NCBI RefSeq assembly: GCF_037949795.1
Contig: NZ_CP149932.1
Coordinates: forward strand, 434,001-498,000
Direction: 5' to 3'
DNA from: Thioclava sp. GXIMD2076
Lineage (GTDB): Bacteria > Pseudomonadota > Alphaproteobacteria > Rhodobacterales > Rhodobacteraceae
DNA length: 64,000 nt
Each line of letters opens with the position of its first letter. Within the stretch, counting starts at the first letter, position 1. Below are positions 1-7,558 of this stretch, piece by piece. Below the pieces are notes generated by a model. It had not been told where the DNA came from, did not search any database, and saw only the letters and a program-made list of their open reading frames with translations. Both the position numbers and the translations under genes were made by a program.

Positions 1-698
1 GCATTCTCGCGGTCCGAGCGGTCCACCACCAGCGCGCGATATTCGATATCGCTGTGCTGGGCCTTGCGGTCGATGGTCGAGATGCGCTGCGCATCTTTCT
101 GGAAGGTACCCGCCAGACGCTCGATCTCGGGCGAGACGGTCGCCGAGAACATCAGCGTGCGGCGTTCTTCGGGCGCCTCGTTGAGGATGAATTCCAGATC
201 CTCGCGGAAGCCCAGATCCAGCATCTCGTCGGCCTCGTCCAGAACCGCGACCTGCAGTTCCGACAGATCCAGCGCGTTACGGCGGATATGATCGCAGATC
301 CGGCCCGGCGTCCCCACGACAATATGCGCCCCGCGTTCCAGCTGACGGCGCTCATTGCGCGGATCCATGCCCCCAACAGCACCCGCGATGATCATACCGG
401 CTTCGGCATAGAGCCATTCCAGCTCGCGCTTCACCTGCAACGCCAACTCGCGCGTCGGCGCGATGACGATGGCGCGCGGCACATCGGCACGGGTGTGCAG
501 CCCTTCGGCCAGAAGCTGGGCCGACATCGCAAGCCCGAAAGCCACGGTCTTGCCCGAGCCGGTCTGTGCCGAGACCAGAAGATCCTGTTCTGCCAGAGCG
601 GGGTCACCCACCGCATGCTGCACGGAGGTGAGGGTTTCGTAGCCCTTCTTTTCCAGCGCGGACTGCAGCGCGGGGTGAATGGCGATATCAATGCTCAT
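1..698 (-). CDS. DEAD-box ATP-dependent RNA helicase, N-terminal part
   Basis: This gene runs off the left edge; about 232 N-terminal residues are visible. It reads from an ATG at 698 (MSIDIAIHPALQ). The helicase core 1 motifs occur in order: Walker A AQTGSGKT (residues 44-51), PTREL (81-85), TPGR (130-133), DEAD (154-157) and SAT (185-187). Such enzymes unwind short RNA duplexes using ATP, in ribosome assembly, mRNA decay or cold adaptation. The N-terminus resembles the DeaD/CsdA type, but the second RecA domain and the C-terminal tail that would separate the subfamilies lie outside the window. The neighbour hemF is on the same strand 117 bp upstream, so they may or may not share a transcript. 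Family assignment is sure; subfamily is not. Confidence 0.93.
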   Translation of the reverse strand, partial: MSIDIAIHPALQSALEKKGYETLTSVQHAVGDPALAEQDLLVSAQTGSGKTVAFGLAMSAQLLAEGLHTRADVPRAIVIAPTRELALQVKRELEWLYAEAGMIIAGAVGGMDPRNERRQLERGAHIVVGTPGRICDHIRRNALDLSELQVAVLDEADEMLDLGFREDLEFILNEAPEERRTLMFSATVSPEIERLAGTFQKDAQRISTIDRKAQHSDIEYRALVVDRSDREN

Positions 699-815
699 GG
701 CGGGGGACTTTCGGGTCTGGAATGGAACGGGCGCACTCAACTGCGGCGCAAGGGGCGGCTCATACGCCCTTTGCGGCCTTCTGTATAGGGGTAATCTGCG
801 CCCTTGGTTACGCGC

Positions 816-1712
816 TCACACCCATTTCGCTATCGGCGGAAGGCTCATCAACACCGCATCGGGGTTGTGACCGGTTTCCAGACCGAATTTCGTGCCGCGA
901 TCGTAGACCAGATTGTATTCGGCATAAAGCCCGCGATGGACAAATTGCGTCTCGCGGTCGGCATCGGTCCAGGGCTGGTTGCGGCGTTTCTCGGTCACCG
1001 GCACGAATGCCTTGAGGAAGGCACGACCCACATCCTGGGTAAAGGCGAAGTCCTCCTCCCAGTTACCGGTGTTCAGATCGTCATAGAAGATACCGCCCAC
1101 CCCGCGGGCGCGGTTGCGGTGCGGGATATAGAAATACTCGTCCGCCCATGCCTTGAAACGCGGATAGTAGCTTTCGTCATGCGCATCGCAAGCCGCTTGC
1201 ATCGCCGCGTGGAACTCGGCGGTGTCGTCTTCATATTCGATACAGGGGTTGAGGTCCGCCCCACCGCCAAACCACCATGCGCCCGGCGTCCAGAACATCC
1301 GCGTGTTCATATGGACCGCAGGCGTCTGCGGGTTCTGCATATGCGCCACAAGGCTGATCCCCGAGGCCCAGAAGCGCGGGTCCTGATCCATCCCCGGCAC
1401 GCCGCGCGCGGCCATCGCCTTTTGCGCGCGCTCGCCCAGAGTGCCCCAGACCGTGGAGATATTTACCCCGACCTTCTCGAACACACGCCCCCCGCGCATG
1501 ACGCTCATTTTGCCGCCGCCATGATCCTCGCCCTCGGGGCCGGTGCGCACCGTGGGTGTGACCTCGAACCGGCCTGCGGGAATTTCGGCATGGGGACCCG
1601 TGACCTGACTGTCCTCAAGCCCCTCGAAGGCCGCAACAATCTGGTCGCGCAAATCGGAAAACCACTGGCTGGCGCGGGATTTCTCATCCGCGAATAGGGG
1701 CTGGTCGGTCAT
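816..1712 (-). CDS. hemF: Coproporphyrinogen-III oxidase, oxygen-dependent (HemF)
   Basis: The 298-residue protein has the normal HemF length and conserved blocks, including GGGKMSVMRGG, FGGGADLNP and the C-terminal YNLVYDRGTKFGLETG stretch. It uses O2 to convert coproporphyrinogen III to protoporphyrinogen IX in the cytosol, late in haem synthesis. The ATG at 1712 is preferred: AAGGAG lies 5 nt before it, whereas an in-frame GTG 6 nt upstream (1718) would overlap that Shine-Dalgarno. The window also encodes the oxygen-independent counterpart hemN (18741-20096), so the organism can make haem with or without oxygen. No FNR-type box is visible upstream of hemF. Confidence 0.96.
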   Translation of the reverse strand: MTDQPLFADEKSRASQWFSDLRDQIVAAFEGLEDSQVTGPHAEIPAGRFEVTPTVRTGPEGEDHGGGKMSVMRGGRVFEKVGVNISTVWGTLGERAQKAMAARGVPGMDQDPRFWASGISLVAHMQNPQTPAVHMNTRMFWTPGAWWFGGGADLNPCIEYEDDTAEFHAAMQAACDAHDESYYPRFKAWADEYFYIPHRNRARGVGGIFYDDLNTGNWEEDFAFTQDVGRAFLKAFVPVTEKRRNQPWTDADRETQFVHRGLYAEYNLVYDRGTKFGLETGHNPDAVLMSLPPIAKWV

Positions 1713-1837
1713 GGGCACTCCTTTTCTTGGGCGCAGTCTTAGCGGGCCGCGCTGGCGGGGGCAAATGCCTCTTTCGCATGAGCCCTCTAGCCGCGCGGCC
1801 TGCTAAAAGCTAATCTGATCGCCAAAGGAGCCAAGCA

Positions 1838-2263
1838 ATGATCCGCATCTTCTCTCCCGCCATTCTGGGCCTCGGCGCATTGGCGTTTCTGGCCGCCTGC
1901 GGCACGCCGCAGGAACGCTGCATCGGCCGCTCCACCAAGGAGATTCGCGTGCTCAACGGGCTGCTCGAAGAGGTCAACAGCAACCTCGCGCGCGGCTACG
2001 CATGGGAAAGCTACGAGGTCGAACGCTCGCGCTACACGGTCTGCGGCTATGACGAGCATGTCACCAAGGACGGCAAGAAGATCCGCCGCCCCTATCATTG
2101 CTGGCAGGACTATACAGAGACGCTCCAGCGCCGCGTGCCGATCGATCCGGCCTCCGAGACCCGTAAACGTGACGGGCTGGTGGCCAAGATCAAATCGCTC
2201 GAGCCGCAGGCGCGCGCCAATATCGCCGCCTGCAAGGTGACCTATCCCGAAACCGAGAGTTGA
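1838..2263 (+). CDS. Putative lipoprotein of unknown function
   Basis: This 141-residue protein begins with a hydrophobic signal and a lipobox (LAAC, Cys21), so it is predicted to be lipid-anchored after signal peptidase II cleavage. The mature part is charged, with four further cysteines (in ERCIG, TVCGY, YHCWQ and AACKV) that could form disulfides in the periplasm. A strong Shine-Dalgarno (AAAGGAG) precedes the ATG. It stands alone between divergent hemF and convergent SDR genes. I do not recognise a named family; lipoproteins with this cysteine layout are, to my knowledge, common but uncharacterised in Rhodobacterales. Confidence 0.8.
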   Translation: MIRIFSPAILGLGALAFLAACGTPQERCIGRSTKEIRVLNGLLEEVNSNLARGYAWESYEVERSRYTVCGYDEHVTKDGKKIRRPYHCWQDYTETLQRRVPIDPASETRKRDGLVAKIKSLEPQARANIAACKVTYPETES

Positions 2264-2273
2264 CCGGTCCCCG

Positions 2274-3083
2274 TCAGAAGACGGGAACCTGCACCGCATC
2301 CAGTAGCCCGCGCCCGCCATCGATGCGGATGATCTGGCCGGTGGTGAAGCTGGCCCCTGACGAGGCAAGGAACTGCACCGTTTCGGCCAGCTCGCTCGGC
2401 GCCGCGATCCGGCCCAAAGGCGTGCCCCCGATGATCTCCTCGCGCCATTCGGAGTTTTCCTTCAGCGCGTCCTGCAGCGAACGGCTCATGACAGAGGCGA
2501 AGCTGACCCCGTTCACGCGGATACGATGCGGCGCAAGCGCCACCGCCAGTCCGCGCACGGCCTGTTCCTGCGCGGCGCAGGCAATGGAATAGGCCAGCGT
2601 CTCGGGTTGCGAGCGGGTCGAGGCCAGCGTCGAGATATTGACGATGGAGCCGATCTCGCCCTCGGTCCGCCCGTCCTTCTCGGCCTGCGCGATCATGCGC
2701 TTGGCGGTCAGCTGCGAGATCCGCAGCGAGGATTTCATGTTCTGGCTCAGCATGTCGTCGAGCACGGTCTGGTCGGGGTCAAGCGGATCGCAGGGCGTGA
2801 AGCTGCGGTTCGTGTTCACCAGAATATCGATCCGGTCAAACGCATCGATCGTGGCCGACAGAAGGTTGGCGACATTCAGCTTCTGGCACAGATCGCCTGC
2901 AAAGATCCGCACCGGACCTTCCGAGGTATCGGTGTCGGCAAATTCATCCTTCAGACGGCTCTCGTCGATATCGGCGAACATCACATTGGCACCGCGGTCC
3001 ACGAAATGGCGCGCGATGGCGAGCCCGATCCCGTGGGCGGCGCCCGTCACGATGGCAGTCTTGCCGGAAATGGAAAGCGACAT
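2274..3083 (-). CDS. SDR-family protein lacking the catalytic lysine
   Basis: This 269-residue protein has the short-chain dehydrogenase Rossmann fold: TGAAHGIG nucleotide-binding loop (residues 13-20), a D at the end of beta-2 (ADIDES), and the C-terminal TGQIIRIDGG block. Ser151 and Tyr165 of the active site are present, but the YxxxK motif reads Y-S-I-A-C, so Cys169 replaces the catalytic lysine. The usual NNAG motif is also altered (VNTNRS at 89-94). Classical dehydrogenase activity is therefore doubtful; it could be a pseudo-enzyme, a structural or binding protein, or act by another mechanism. The gene lies 40 bp downstream of the RsmC-like methyltransferase gene on the same strand. Confidence 0.9.
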   Translation of the reverse strand: MSLSISGKTAIVTGAAHGIGLAIARHFVDRGANVMFADIDESRLKDEFADTDTSEGPVRIFAGDLCQKLNVANLLSATIDAFDRIDILVNTNRSFTPCDPLDPDQTVLDDMLSQNMKSSLRISQLTAKRMIAQAEKDGRTEGEIGSIVNISTLASTRSQPETLAYSIACAAQEQAVRGLAVALAPHRIRVNGVSFASVMSRSLQDALKENSEWREEIIGGTPLGRIAAPSELAETVQFLASSGASFTTGQIIRIDGGRGLLDAVQVPVF

Positions 3084-3123
3084 GCAGTCTCCTGCGGAGT
3101 GGTTGAAGCAAAGACGCGGCCGG

Positions 3124-4155
3124 TTAGCGGCCGCGTTTCGTCTGTGTAGGGGCAGCCTTGGCGACCTGCGACTTGCTCAGCGGCTTTTCGGCGAAGAACA
3201 GTTTGAACTGGGTATTGCCACCGATTTCCTCGACATGGTGGAACACCTGCCTGAGCGTGTCCTCATAGGGAAGATGGCGGTTGGCGACCATCCATAGCTT
3301 GCCTGAAAGCGACAGGATAGAGGCTGCTTTACGGATAAAGGCCTGACCGAGGTTCGGATCGCCCGCATGGCCCACATGGAAGGGCGGGTTCATGACGATC
3401 CCCGAATAGCGGGCGGCGGGCTCGAAGCCCGTGACATCTTCCCAATGGAAGCTTGCACGCTGATCGGTGATATTCTGCTTGGCGCAGTCAAGGGCTGCAA
3501 AATCTGCCTCGACCAGATCGAGCGTCTCGACCCCCTCGCGAGCGAGAATCTGCGCCGAGAGCCAGCCCCAGCCCGCCCCCAGATCGGCCATACGCGCCGG
3601 AAGGCGTCCGGGCAGCGCCTGCGCCAGCAGTGCCGAGCCTGCATCGACCTTATCGGCCGAAAACACGCCCGGTGTGGTAACGAATCCCTCTGTCGGGGTC
3701 TGGGCCTGCACGACCCACTCGTCCAGCACATCGCGCCGCGCGGCAAAGCGGAACACCTTGCCATGCGCCTTGGCGATGGCGCTTGAGGGCGAAACCAGTG
3801 GTTTGAGGGATTTCAGAACCGAATCCACCCCGTCATTCTTGGCACCGTCCACGAGGATCATACCGCCCTCCGCGACCAGGGCGCAGAGACGGGCCAGCGC
3901 GTTGCGGGCCTCCTGCTTGGCGCGCGGCAGAAAGAGGACTGCCGCCGCATATCCCGTGCTTTGAGGCGCGGGGCTGACGGTATAGCCACGGGCCGAAAGC
4001 CCCGCATGATCAGGGGCAAACCCCTGCACCAGCTCCAGCCTGTCCTTGGGCAGATCGGAAAGATCGGTATCGGCCAGAGCACCGAGCACGAGGATCGTGC
4101 CCGTCTCCGGCAGGGGCGCCTGTTCGAGCGCCAGCGAAAGTCGCGGATGTGTCAT
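3124..4155 (-). CDS. RsmC-like class I methyltransferase (16S rRNA m2G1207 type)
   Basis: This 343-residue protein has the two-part RsmC/RsmD layout: a degenerate N-terminal methyltransferase-like half (about 1-155) and a catalytic C-terminal half with the SAM-binding DLGAGWGW (191-198), an acidic end of beta-2 (LVEAD) and the NPPFH motif (256-260) typical of N2-guanine and other base-amino methyltransferases. The likely reaction is SAM-dependent methylation of a guanine in 16S rRNA, probably G1207. Length and motifs fit RsmC better than RlmG, but the two cannot be separated by eye. The SDR gene follows at 40 bp and clpS precedes it at 24 bp. Confidence 0.86.
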   Translation of the reverse strand: MTHPRLSLALEQAPLPETGTILVLGALADTDLSDLPKDRLELVQGFAPDHAGLSARGYTVSPAPQSTGYAAAVLFLPRAKQEARNALARLCALVAEGGMILVDGAKNDGVDSVLKSLKPLVSPSSAIAKAHGKVFRFAARRDVLDEWVVQAQTPTEGFVTTPGVFSADKVDAGSALLAQALPGRLPARMADLGAGWGWLSAQILAREGVETLDLVEADFAALDCAKQNITDQRASFHWEDVTGFEPAARYSGIVMNPPFHVGHAGDPNLGQAFIRKAASILSLSGKLWMVANRHLPYEDTLRQVFHHVEEIGGNTQFKLFFAEKPLSKSQVAKAAPTQTKRGR

Positions 4156-4179
4156 TGGGTTCGTCGCGGAAGGCCGCGC

Positions 4180-4533
4180 TCATTCCTTTTCCATCGTGCA
4201 TTGCAGAGGGTGCTGGTGGCGGCGGGCGAAATCCATCACCTGCGCAACCTTGGTCTCGGCAATCTCGAAAGAGAACACCCCCACCACAGCCAGCCCCTTC
4301 TTGTGCACGGTCAACATGATCTCGAAGGCCTGCGCATGATTGAGCCCGAAGAAACGTTCGAGGATATGCACCACGAATTCCATCGGCGTATAGTCATCAT
4401 TGAGCAGCATCACCTTATATAACGGAGGCTTACGGGTCTTGGGCCGCGTTTTCGTGGCCAGACCGGCATCGCCGTCATTGCCATTCTCGTCGTCGGCCAT
4501 CATGCTGAACGGCTTGAAGTCGCCTGTCATCAT
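4180..4533 (-). CDS. clpS: ATP-dependent Clp protease adaptor ClpS
   Basis: The 117-residue protein carries the ClpS core: [16 protein letters not shown], then a helix with [15 protein letters not shown], and [13 protein letters not shown]. ClpS delivers N-degron substrates to ClpAP. The first 35 or so residues are a low-complexity, charged extension, as expected for the flexible N-terminus that modulates ClpA. The tandem ATGs at 4533 and 4530 are the best starts; the Shine-Dalgarno is weak. No clpA is adjacent. It is divergent from the HAD-phosphatase gene across a 135-bp gap. Confidence 0.95.
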   Translation of the reverse strand: MMTGDFKPFSMMADDENGNDGDAGLATKTRPKTRKPPLYKVMLLNDDYTPMEFVVHILERFFGLNHAQAFEIMLTVHKKGLAVVGVFSFEIAETKVAQVMDFARRHQHPLQCTMEKE

Positions 4534-4668
4534 CGCTTTTCCCGGGTTCCGAATATCTCAGGTCTTGTGGCGAATATAGGAAGACGGGAGCAGAAGAAAA
4601 CCCTTTCTGCCCCGGCTCGCAATTCGAAATGTAATCTCTTACCCGACAATAGGAAGGAAACAGGGCCA

Positions 4669-5367
4669 ATGACAATGCTGGGTTTCGATGCCGATGACAC
4701 GCTATGGCATAACGAGCGGTTCTTCACGCTTACTCAGGCGCGATTTGCTGAATTGATGGGCGATTTTGCCGGACGGGATCATCTGGAGGACCGCCTTCTG
4801 GCCGCTGAGCGCCGAAATATCGGACGCTATGGCTTTGGGGTAAAAGGATTTACGCTCTCGATGATCGAAACCGCGATCGAGGTTTCGAAGGCACGGGTCA
4901 GCGCCACGGTGATCGCCGAGCTGTTGGAGGCGGGCCGCGAAATGCTAGCGCATCCGATCGAGCTGCTGCCGCATGTGGAAACCACGATCACCACCCTCGC
5001 CGCATCGTATAAACTCGTGCTGATCACAAAAGGCGATCTGCTCGATCAGGAACGCAAGCTGGCACAATCCGGGCTTGGACCGTGTTTTCAGGCGGTCGAG
5101 GTGGTGTCGGAGAAAACGCCCGAGATCTATACCCGCATTTTTGACCGTCACGGTATGGGGGTCCGACAGGGCATCATGGTGGGCAACTCCATGAAATCGG
5201 ACATCCTCCCGATGCTCGAGGCCGGTGGGCGCGCCATCCACATTCCCGATCGGGGGGTCACATGGGCGCTCGATCATGCCGAGGCCCCCGCCTCCCATCC
5301 GCGCCTGTTAACACTCGAATCGATGGAAAATCTTGCCGAGGCTCTGCACAAATTCGCGCTCGAGTGA
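4669..5367 (+). CDS. HAD-superfamily hydrolase (phosphatase)
   Basis: The 232-residue protein starts MTMLGFDADDTLWHNE, with the HAD motif I DxDxT (Asp7, Asp9, Thr11) at the extreme N-terminus. Motif II is probably the Thr in LVLITKGD, the lysine is in SEKTPE, and motif IV is the VGNSMKSDI block. It is a cytosolic phosphohydrolase with a helical cap; the substrate cannot be read from sequence. AGGAAGG lies 11 nt before the ATG at 4669. Reading could continue upstream to 4567, but that part looks like leader. It ends 264 bp before the carboxypeptidase gene. Confidence 0.88.
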   Translation: MTMLGFDADDTLWHNERFFTLTQARFAELMGDFAGRDHLEDRLLAAERRNIGRYGFGVKGFTLSMIETAIEVSKARVSATVIAELLEAGREMLAHPIELLPHVETTITTLAASYKLVLITKGDLLDQERKLAQSGLGPCFQAVEVVSEKTPEIYTRIFDRHGMGVRQGIMVGNSMKSDILPMLEAGGRAIHIPDRGVTWALDHAEAPASHPRLLTLESMENLAEALHKFALE

Positions 5368-5483
5368 ATCCCTTCGAGTAAAAAACACTCACTGCCCCGT
5401 GAACGAGGCTTGACTGCCGCAAGGGAATATAAGGTTAAGGATCAGTTAACAACACAACTTGAGGTATCGCAACCCATTGCAAC

Positions 5484-5500
5484 CACCACATGATGTGGTG
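5484..5500. promoter_or_regulatory. Perfect 17-bp palindrome upstream of the D,D-carboxypeptidase gene
   Basis: The arms CACCACAT and ATGTGGTG are exact reverse complements around a single G at 5492. The site lies about 130 bp before the GTG start of the carboxypeptidase gene, in a 264-bp AT-richer gap. A dyad of this size is typical of a dimeric repressor or activator site. The protein that would bind is unknown. As RNA it would leave almost no loop, which argues for a DNA operator. A second hairpin (GCCCCG/CGGGGC, 5581-5604) lies in the presumed leader. Confidence 0.5.
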
Positions 5501-5631
5501 ATGCAGGAAAAACGCAGTTAATGTGATTTGAACTTCCTAATTTTCACATTCAATCCTCCGTGCTATCTTTCCAATCATAAGCCCCGGTCAAAAAACAACG
5601 GGGCATCGAGGCAGATATAAGGATAAGAACC

Positions 5632-7284
5632 GTGACCACGCTTTCGCGCTGGATCCGAGCAGGGGTATGCGCGTTCTTCACATTGGTGCTTTTGCCGCTG
5701 GCCGTTCAAGCCGCGCCCTTTGCTGCCTATGTGATGGACATGCGCTCTGGTGAGGTCCTCTACGAGAAAAACGCCGACACGCGACTCTACCCCGCGTCGC
5801 TTACGAAAATGATGACGCTCTACATCACCTTTCAGGCCATTGAAGCCGGTGAGGTGAGCCTCGACAGCGAAATCACGGTGTCGAAGAATGCTGCCTCGCA
5901 ACCGCCCTCGCGTCTGGGGCTGCGCGCCGGACAGAAGATCAAACTGCGCTATCTGATCCGCGCCGCCGCCGTGAAATCCGCAAACGATGCGGCTGCCGCG
6001 ATCGGCGATGCGCTGGGTGGCAACGAGGAGAACTGGGCCGCGCGGATGACCGCCACTGCCAAGACCCTCGGCATGAAAAACTCGACCTTCAAGAATGCCA
6101 ACGGTCTGACCCGCGAGGGACACCTCTCCAGCGCCCATGACATGACCATTCTGGGCCGTCACCTGTTTTATGATTTTCCGCAATATTACAATATCTTCTC
6201 GCGCCGCTCCGCTGATGCGGGCATGAAGACCGTCTACTCCACCAACCGTCGTTTCCTCGATGCCTATAAAGGCGCCGACGGGATCAAGACGGGCTATACC
6301 GTGGCATCCGGGTTCAACCTGACGGCTTCGGCACAGCGTGGCAATGACCGTATCATCGCGACCGTCTTCGGCGGCACCTCGACCGCCCAGCGGAACGCGA
6401 AGATGATGGAGCTCCTTGATCTGGGCTTCAAGCGCGTGAATGAGAACAGCCCGCTGCGCCGCCCCGATGCCCCCGAAATCATCGATCTCAACCGTCCGAC
6501 CCGCGGTCTTCTCGTGGCGAACGGTCCGATGCAGAGCAGCCCGCGCCCGCTTGTCCGCCCCGGTGCGACCTCGCATGACGCGGATGCGATTGCCGCCGCC
6601 GTGGCCGTGGCAAATGCCGACCCCGCGCCCGAGACCAGCCCTGTCGATGCCGATGCGGTGGACGAGGCCGTGACCATGGCCTCTGCCGAGGCGCTTGATG
6701 CCAGCCCCCGTCCCGTTCTGGCGCCCAACCGAGCCGTGGCGCAAGCCGCACCGGTCGAGGCTCCTGTCGAGGATCTGGCGGGAGAGGAGGTTCAGGTTGC
6801 CGCAGCTGAAACCGGCGCCGAGGACGGCGCGCCCGACCAGGACGAGGAGCAATTCGCCGGCCAGATCGCGCAGGGCGATACCGATCCGGGCGGTCCGATC
6901 TTCCAGCAGACCAGCAAACCGCAACCCGAGACACTCGCTCTGATGGGGAAGGACAAGAAAGCCGATACCGTCATTCTGGCGGCCCTGAACCCGCCGCAGG
7001 CCGCAGCCTCCGAGACGCCGCGCGTCGTCGCCCGCGCCTCGACTTCGGGCGGGCGCAACTGGGGCGTGACCATCGGGCTGAAAACATCCGAATTCCACGC
7101 CCAGCAGGACATGCTGAAGATCGCGCTGATGGAAAGCGATACGCTGGGCGACGCCCTGCGCAAGGTGGTCAAGCGCAAGCTTGGCTACGAGGCGACCTTT
7201 GTGGGCATGAGCCAGCAACAGGCCAGCCTCGCCTGCGCCAGACTGGCCGCGCGCAGCATGGAATGCGGGGTCGTGGGGCCCTGA
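5632..7284 (+). CDS. D-alanyl-D-alanine carboxypeptidase (PBP5/DacC type) with C-terminal SPOR domain
   Basis: This 550-residue periplasmic enzyme trims the terminal D-Ala from peptidoglycan pentapeptides. A signal peptide ends at about AQA-27. The S11-family motifs are SxxK (Ser56-Lys59), SxN (Ser116-Asn118) and KTG (219-221). After the catalytic domain comes a long acidic, Ala/Pro-rich linker (about 290-470). The C-terminal 75 residues (NWGVTIGLKTSEF onward) look like a SPOR domain, which binds denuded glycan strands at the division site. The GTG start is supported by AAGGA 8 nt upstream. A clear terminator follows. This architecture is common in alphaproteobacteria. Confidence 0.93.
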   Translation: MTTLSRWIRAGVCAFFTLVLLPLAVQAAPFAAYVMDMRSGEVLYEKNADTRLYPASLTKMMTLYITFQAIEAGEVSLDSEITVSKNAASQPPSRLGLRAGQKIKLRYLIRAAAVKSANDAAAAIGDALGGNEENWAARMTATAKTLGMKNSTFKNANGLTREGHLSSAHDMTILGRHLFYDFPQYYNIFSRRSADAGMKTVYSTNRRFLDAYKGADGIKTGYTVASGFNLTASAQRGNDRIIATVFGGTSTAQRNAKMMELLDLGFKRVNENSPLRRPDAPEIIDLNRPTRGLLVANGPMQSSPRPLVRPGATSHDADAIAAAVAVANADPAPETSPVDADAVDEAVTMASAEALDASPRPVLAPNRAVAQAAPVEAPVEDLAGEEVQVAAAETGAEDGAPDQDEEQFAGQIAQGDTDPGGPIFQQTSKPQPETLALMGKDKKADTVILAALNPPQAAASETPRVVARASTSGGRNWGVTIGLKTSEFHAQQDMLKIALMESDTLGDALRKVVKRKLGYEATFVGMSQQQASLACARLAARSMECGVVGP

Positions 7285-7312
7285 GCCCCCGCCCCTCTCT
7301 GCTTCAACTAAG

Positions 7313-7346
7313 CGGGCCGCCTCCTATTGGGAAGCGGCCCGTTTTT
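7313..7346 (+). terminator. Rho-independent terminator of the carboxypeptidase gene
   Basis: Stem arms CGGGCCGC (7313-7320) and GCGGCCCG (7334-7341) enclose a 13-nt loop and are followed by TTTTT. It lies 29 bp after the stop codon at 7284 and separates this gene from the convergent cco cluster. Confidence 0.88.
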
Positions 7347-7381
7347 CTATGCGATGACAGGTCGGGGGGCGCTGACCGGAA

Positions 7382-7540
7382 TCACCGTTTCGGATGGTCA
7401 TCCCATGCGTTCGAAAGGATGCGCTCGGCATCGCCTTTGGGATCGTCGAACTGGCGGGACTTCAACGCCCAAAAGAATGCCAGAAGCCCAACGCCCCCCA
7501 GAACAAGCGAGATCGGGATCAGAAAACCGAGAATCGACAT
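7382..7540 (-). CDS. ccoS: cbb3-type cytochrome oxidase assembly protein CcoS
   Basis: A 52-residue membrane protein encoded as MSILGFLIPISLVLGG..., with one N-terminal transmembrane helix that continues into LLAFFWALKSRQFDD, followed by a short polar tail ending DDHPKR. The AFxWAlksgQFdD signature and position after ccoI identify it as CcoS (FixS/RdxS). CcoS is needed to insert haem b and copper into CcoN. The start at 7540 has GGAAGG upstream, and the gene begins 18 bp after ccoI ends, so it is the last gene of ccoGHIS. Confidence 0.93.
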   Translation of the reverse strand: MSILGFLIPISLVLGGVGLLAFFWALKSRQFDDPKGDAERILSNAWDDHPKR

Positions 7541-7558
7541 AAGGTAACCTTCCAGAGC

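Noticed and set aside
5581..5604. Hairpin GCCCCG/CGGGGC as a possible riboswitch or attenuator
   Set aside because: The stem is only 6 bp with a 12-nt loop and lies close to the GTG start. It is too weak to support a named element, so it is only mentioned with the palindrome.
5575..7218. 547-codon open frame on the minus strand opposite the carboxypeptidase gene
   Set aside because: It lies antisense to a gene with clear family motifs; long antisense frames are common in GC-rich DNA and this one has no domain.
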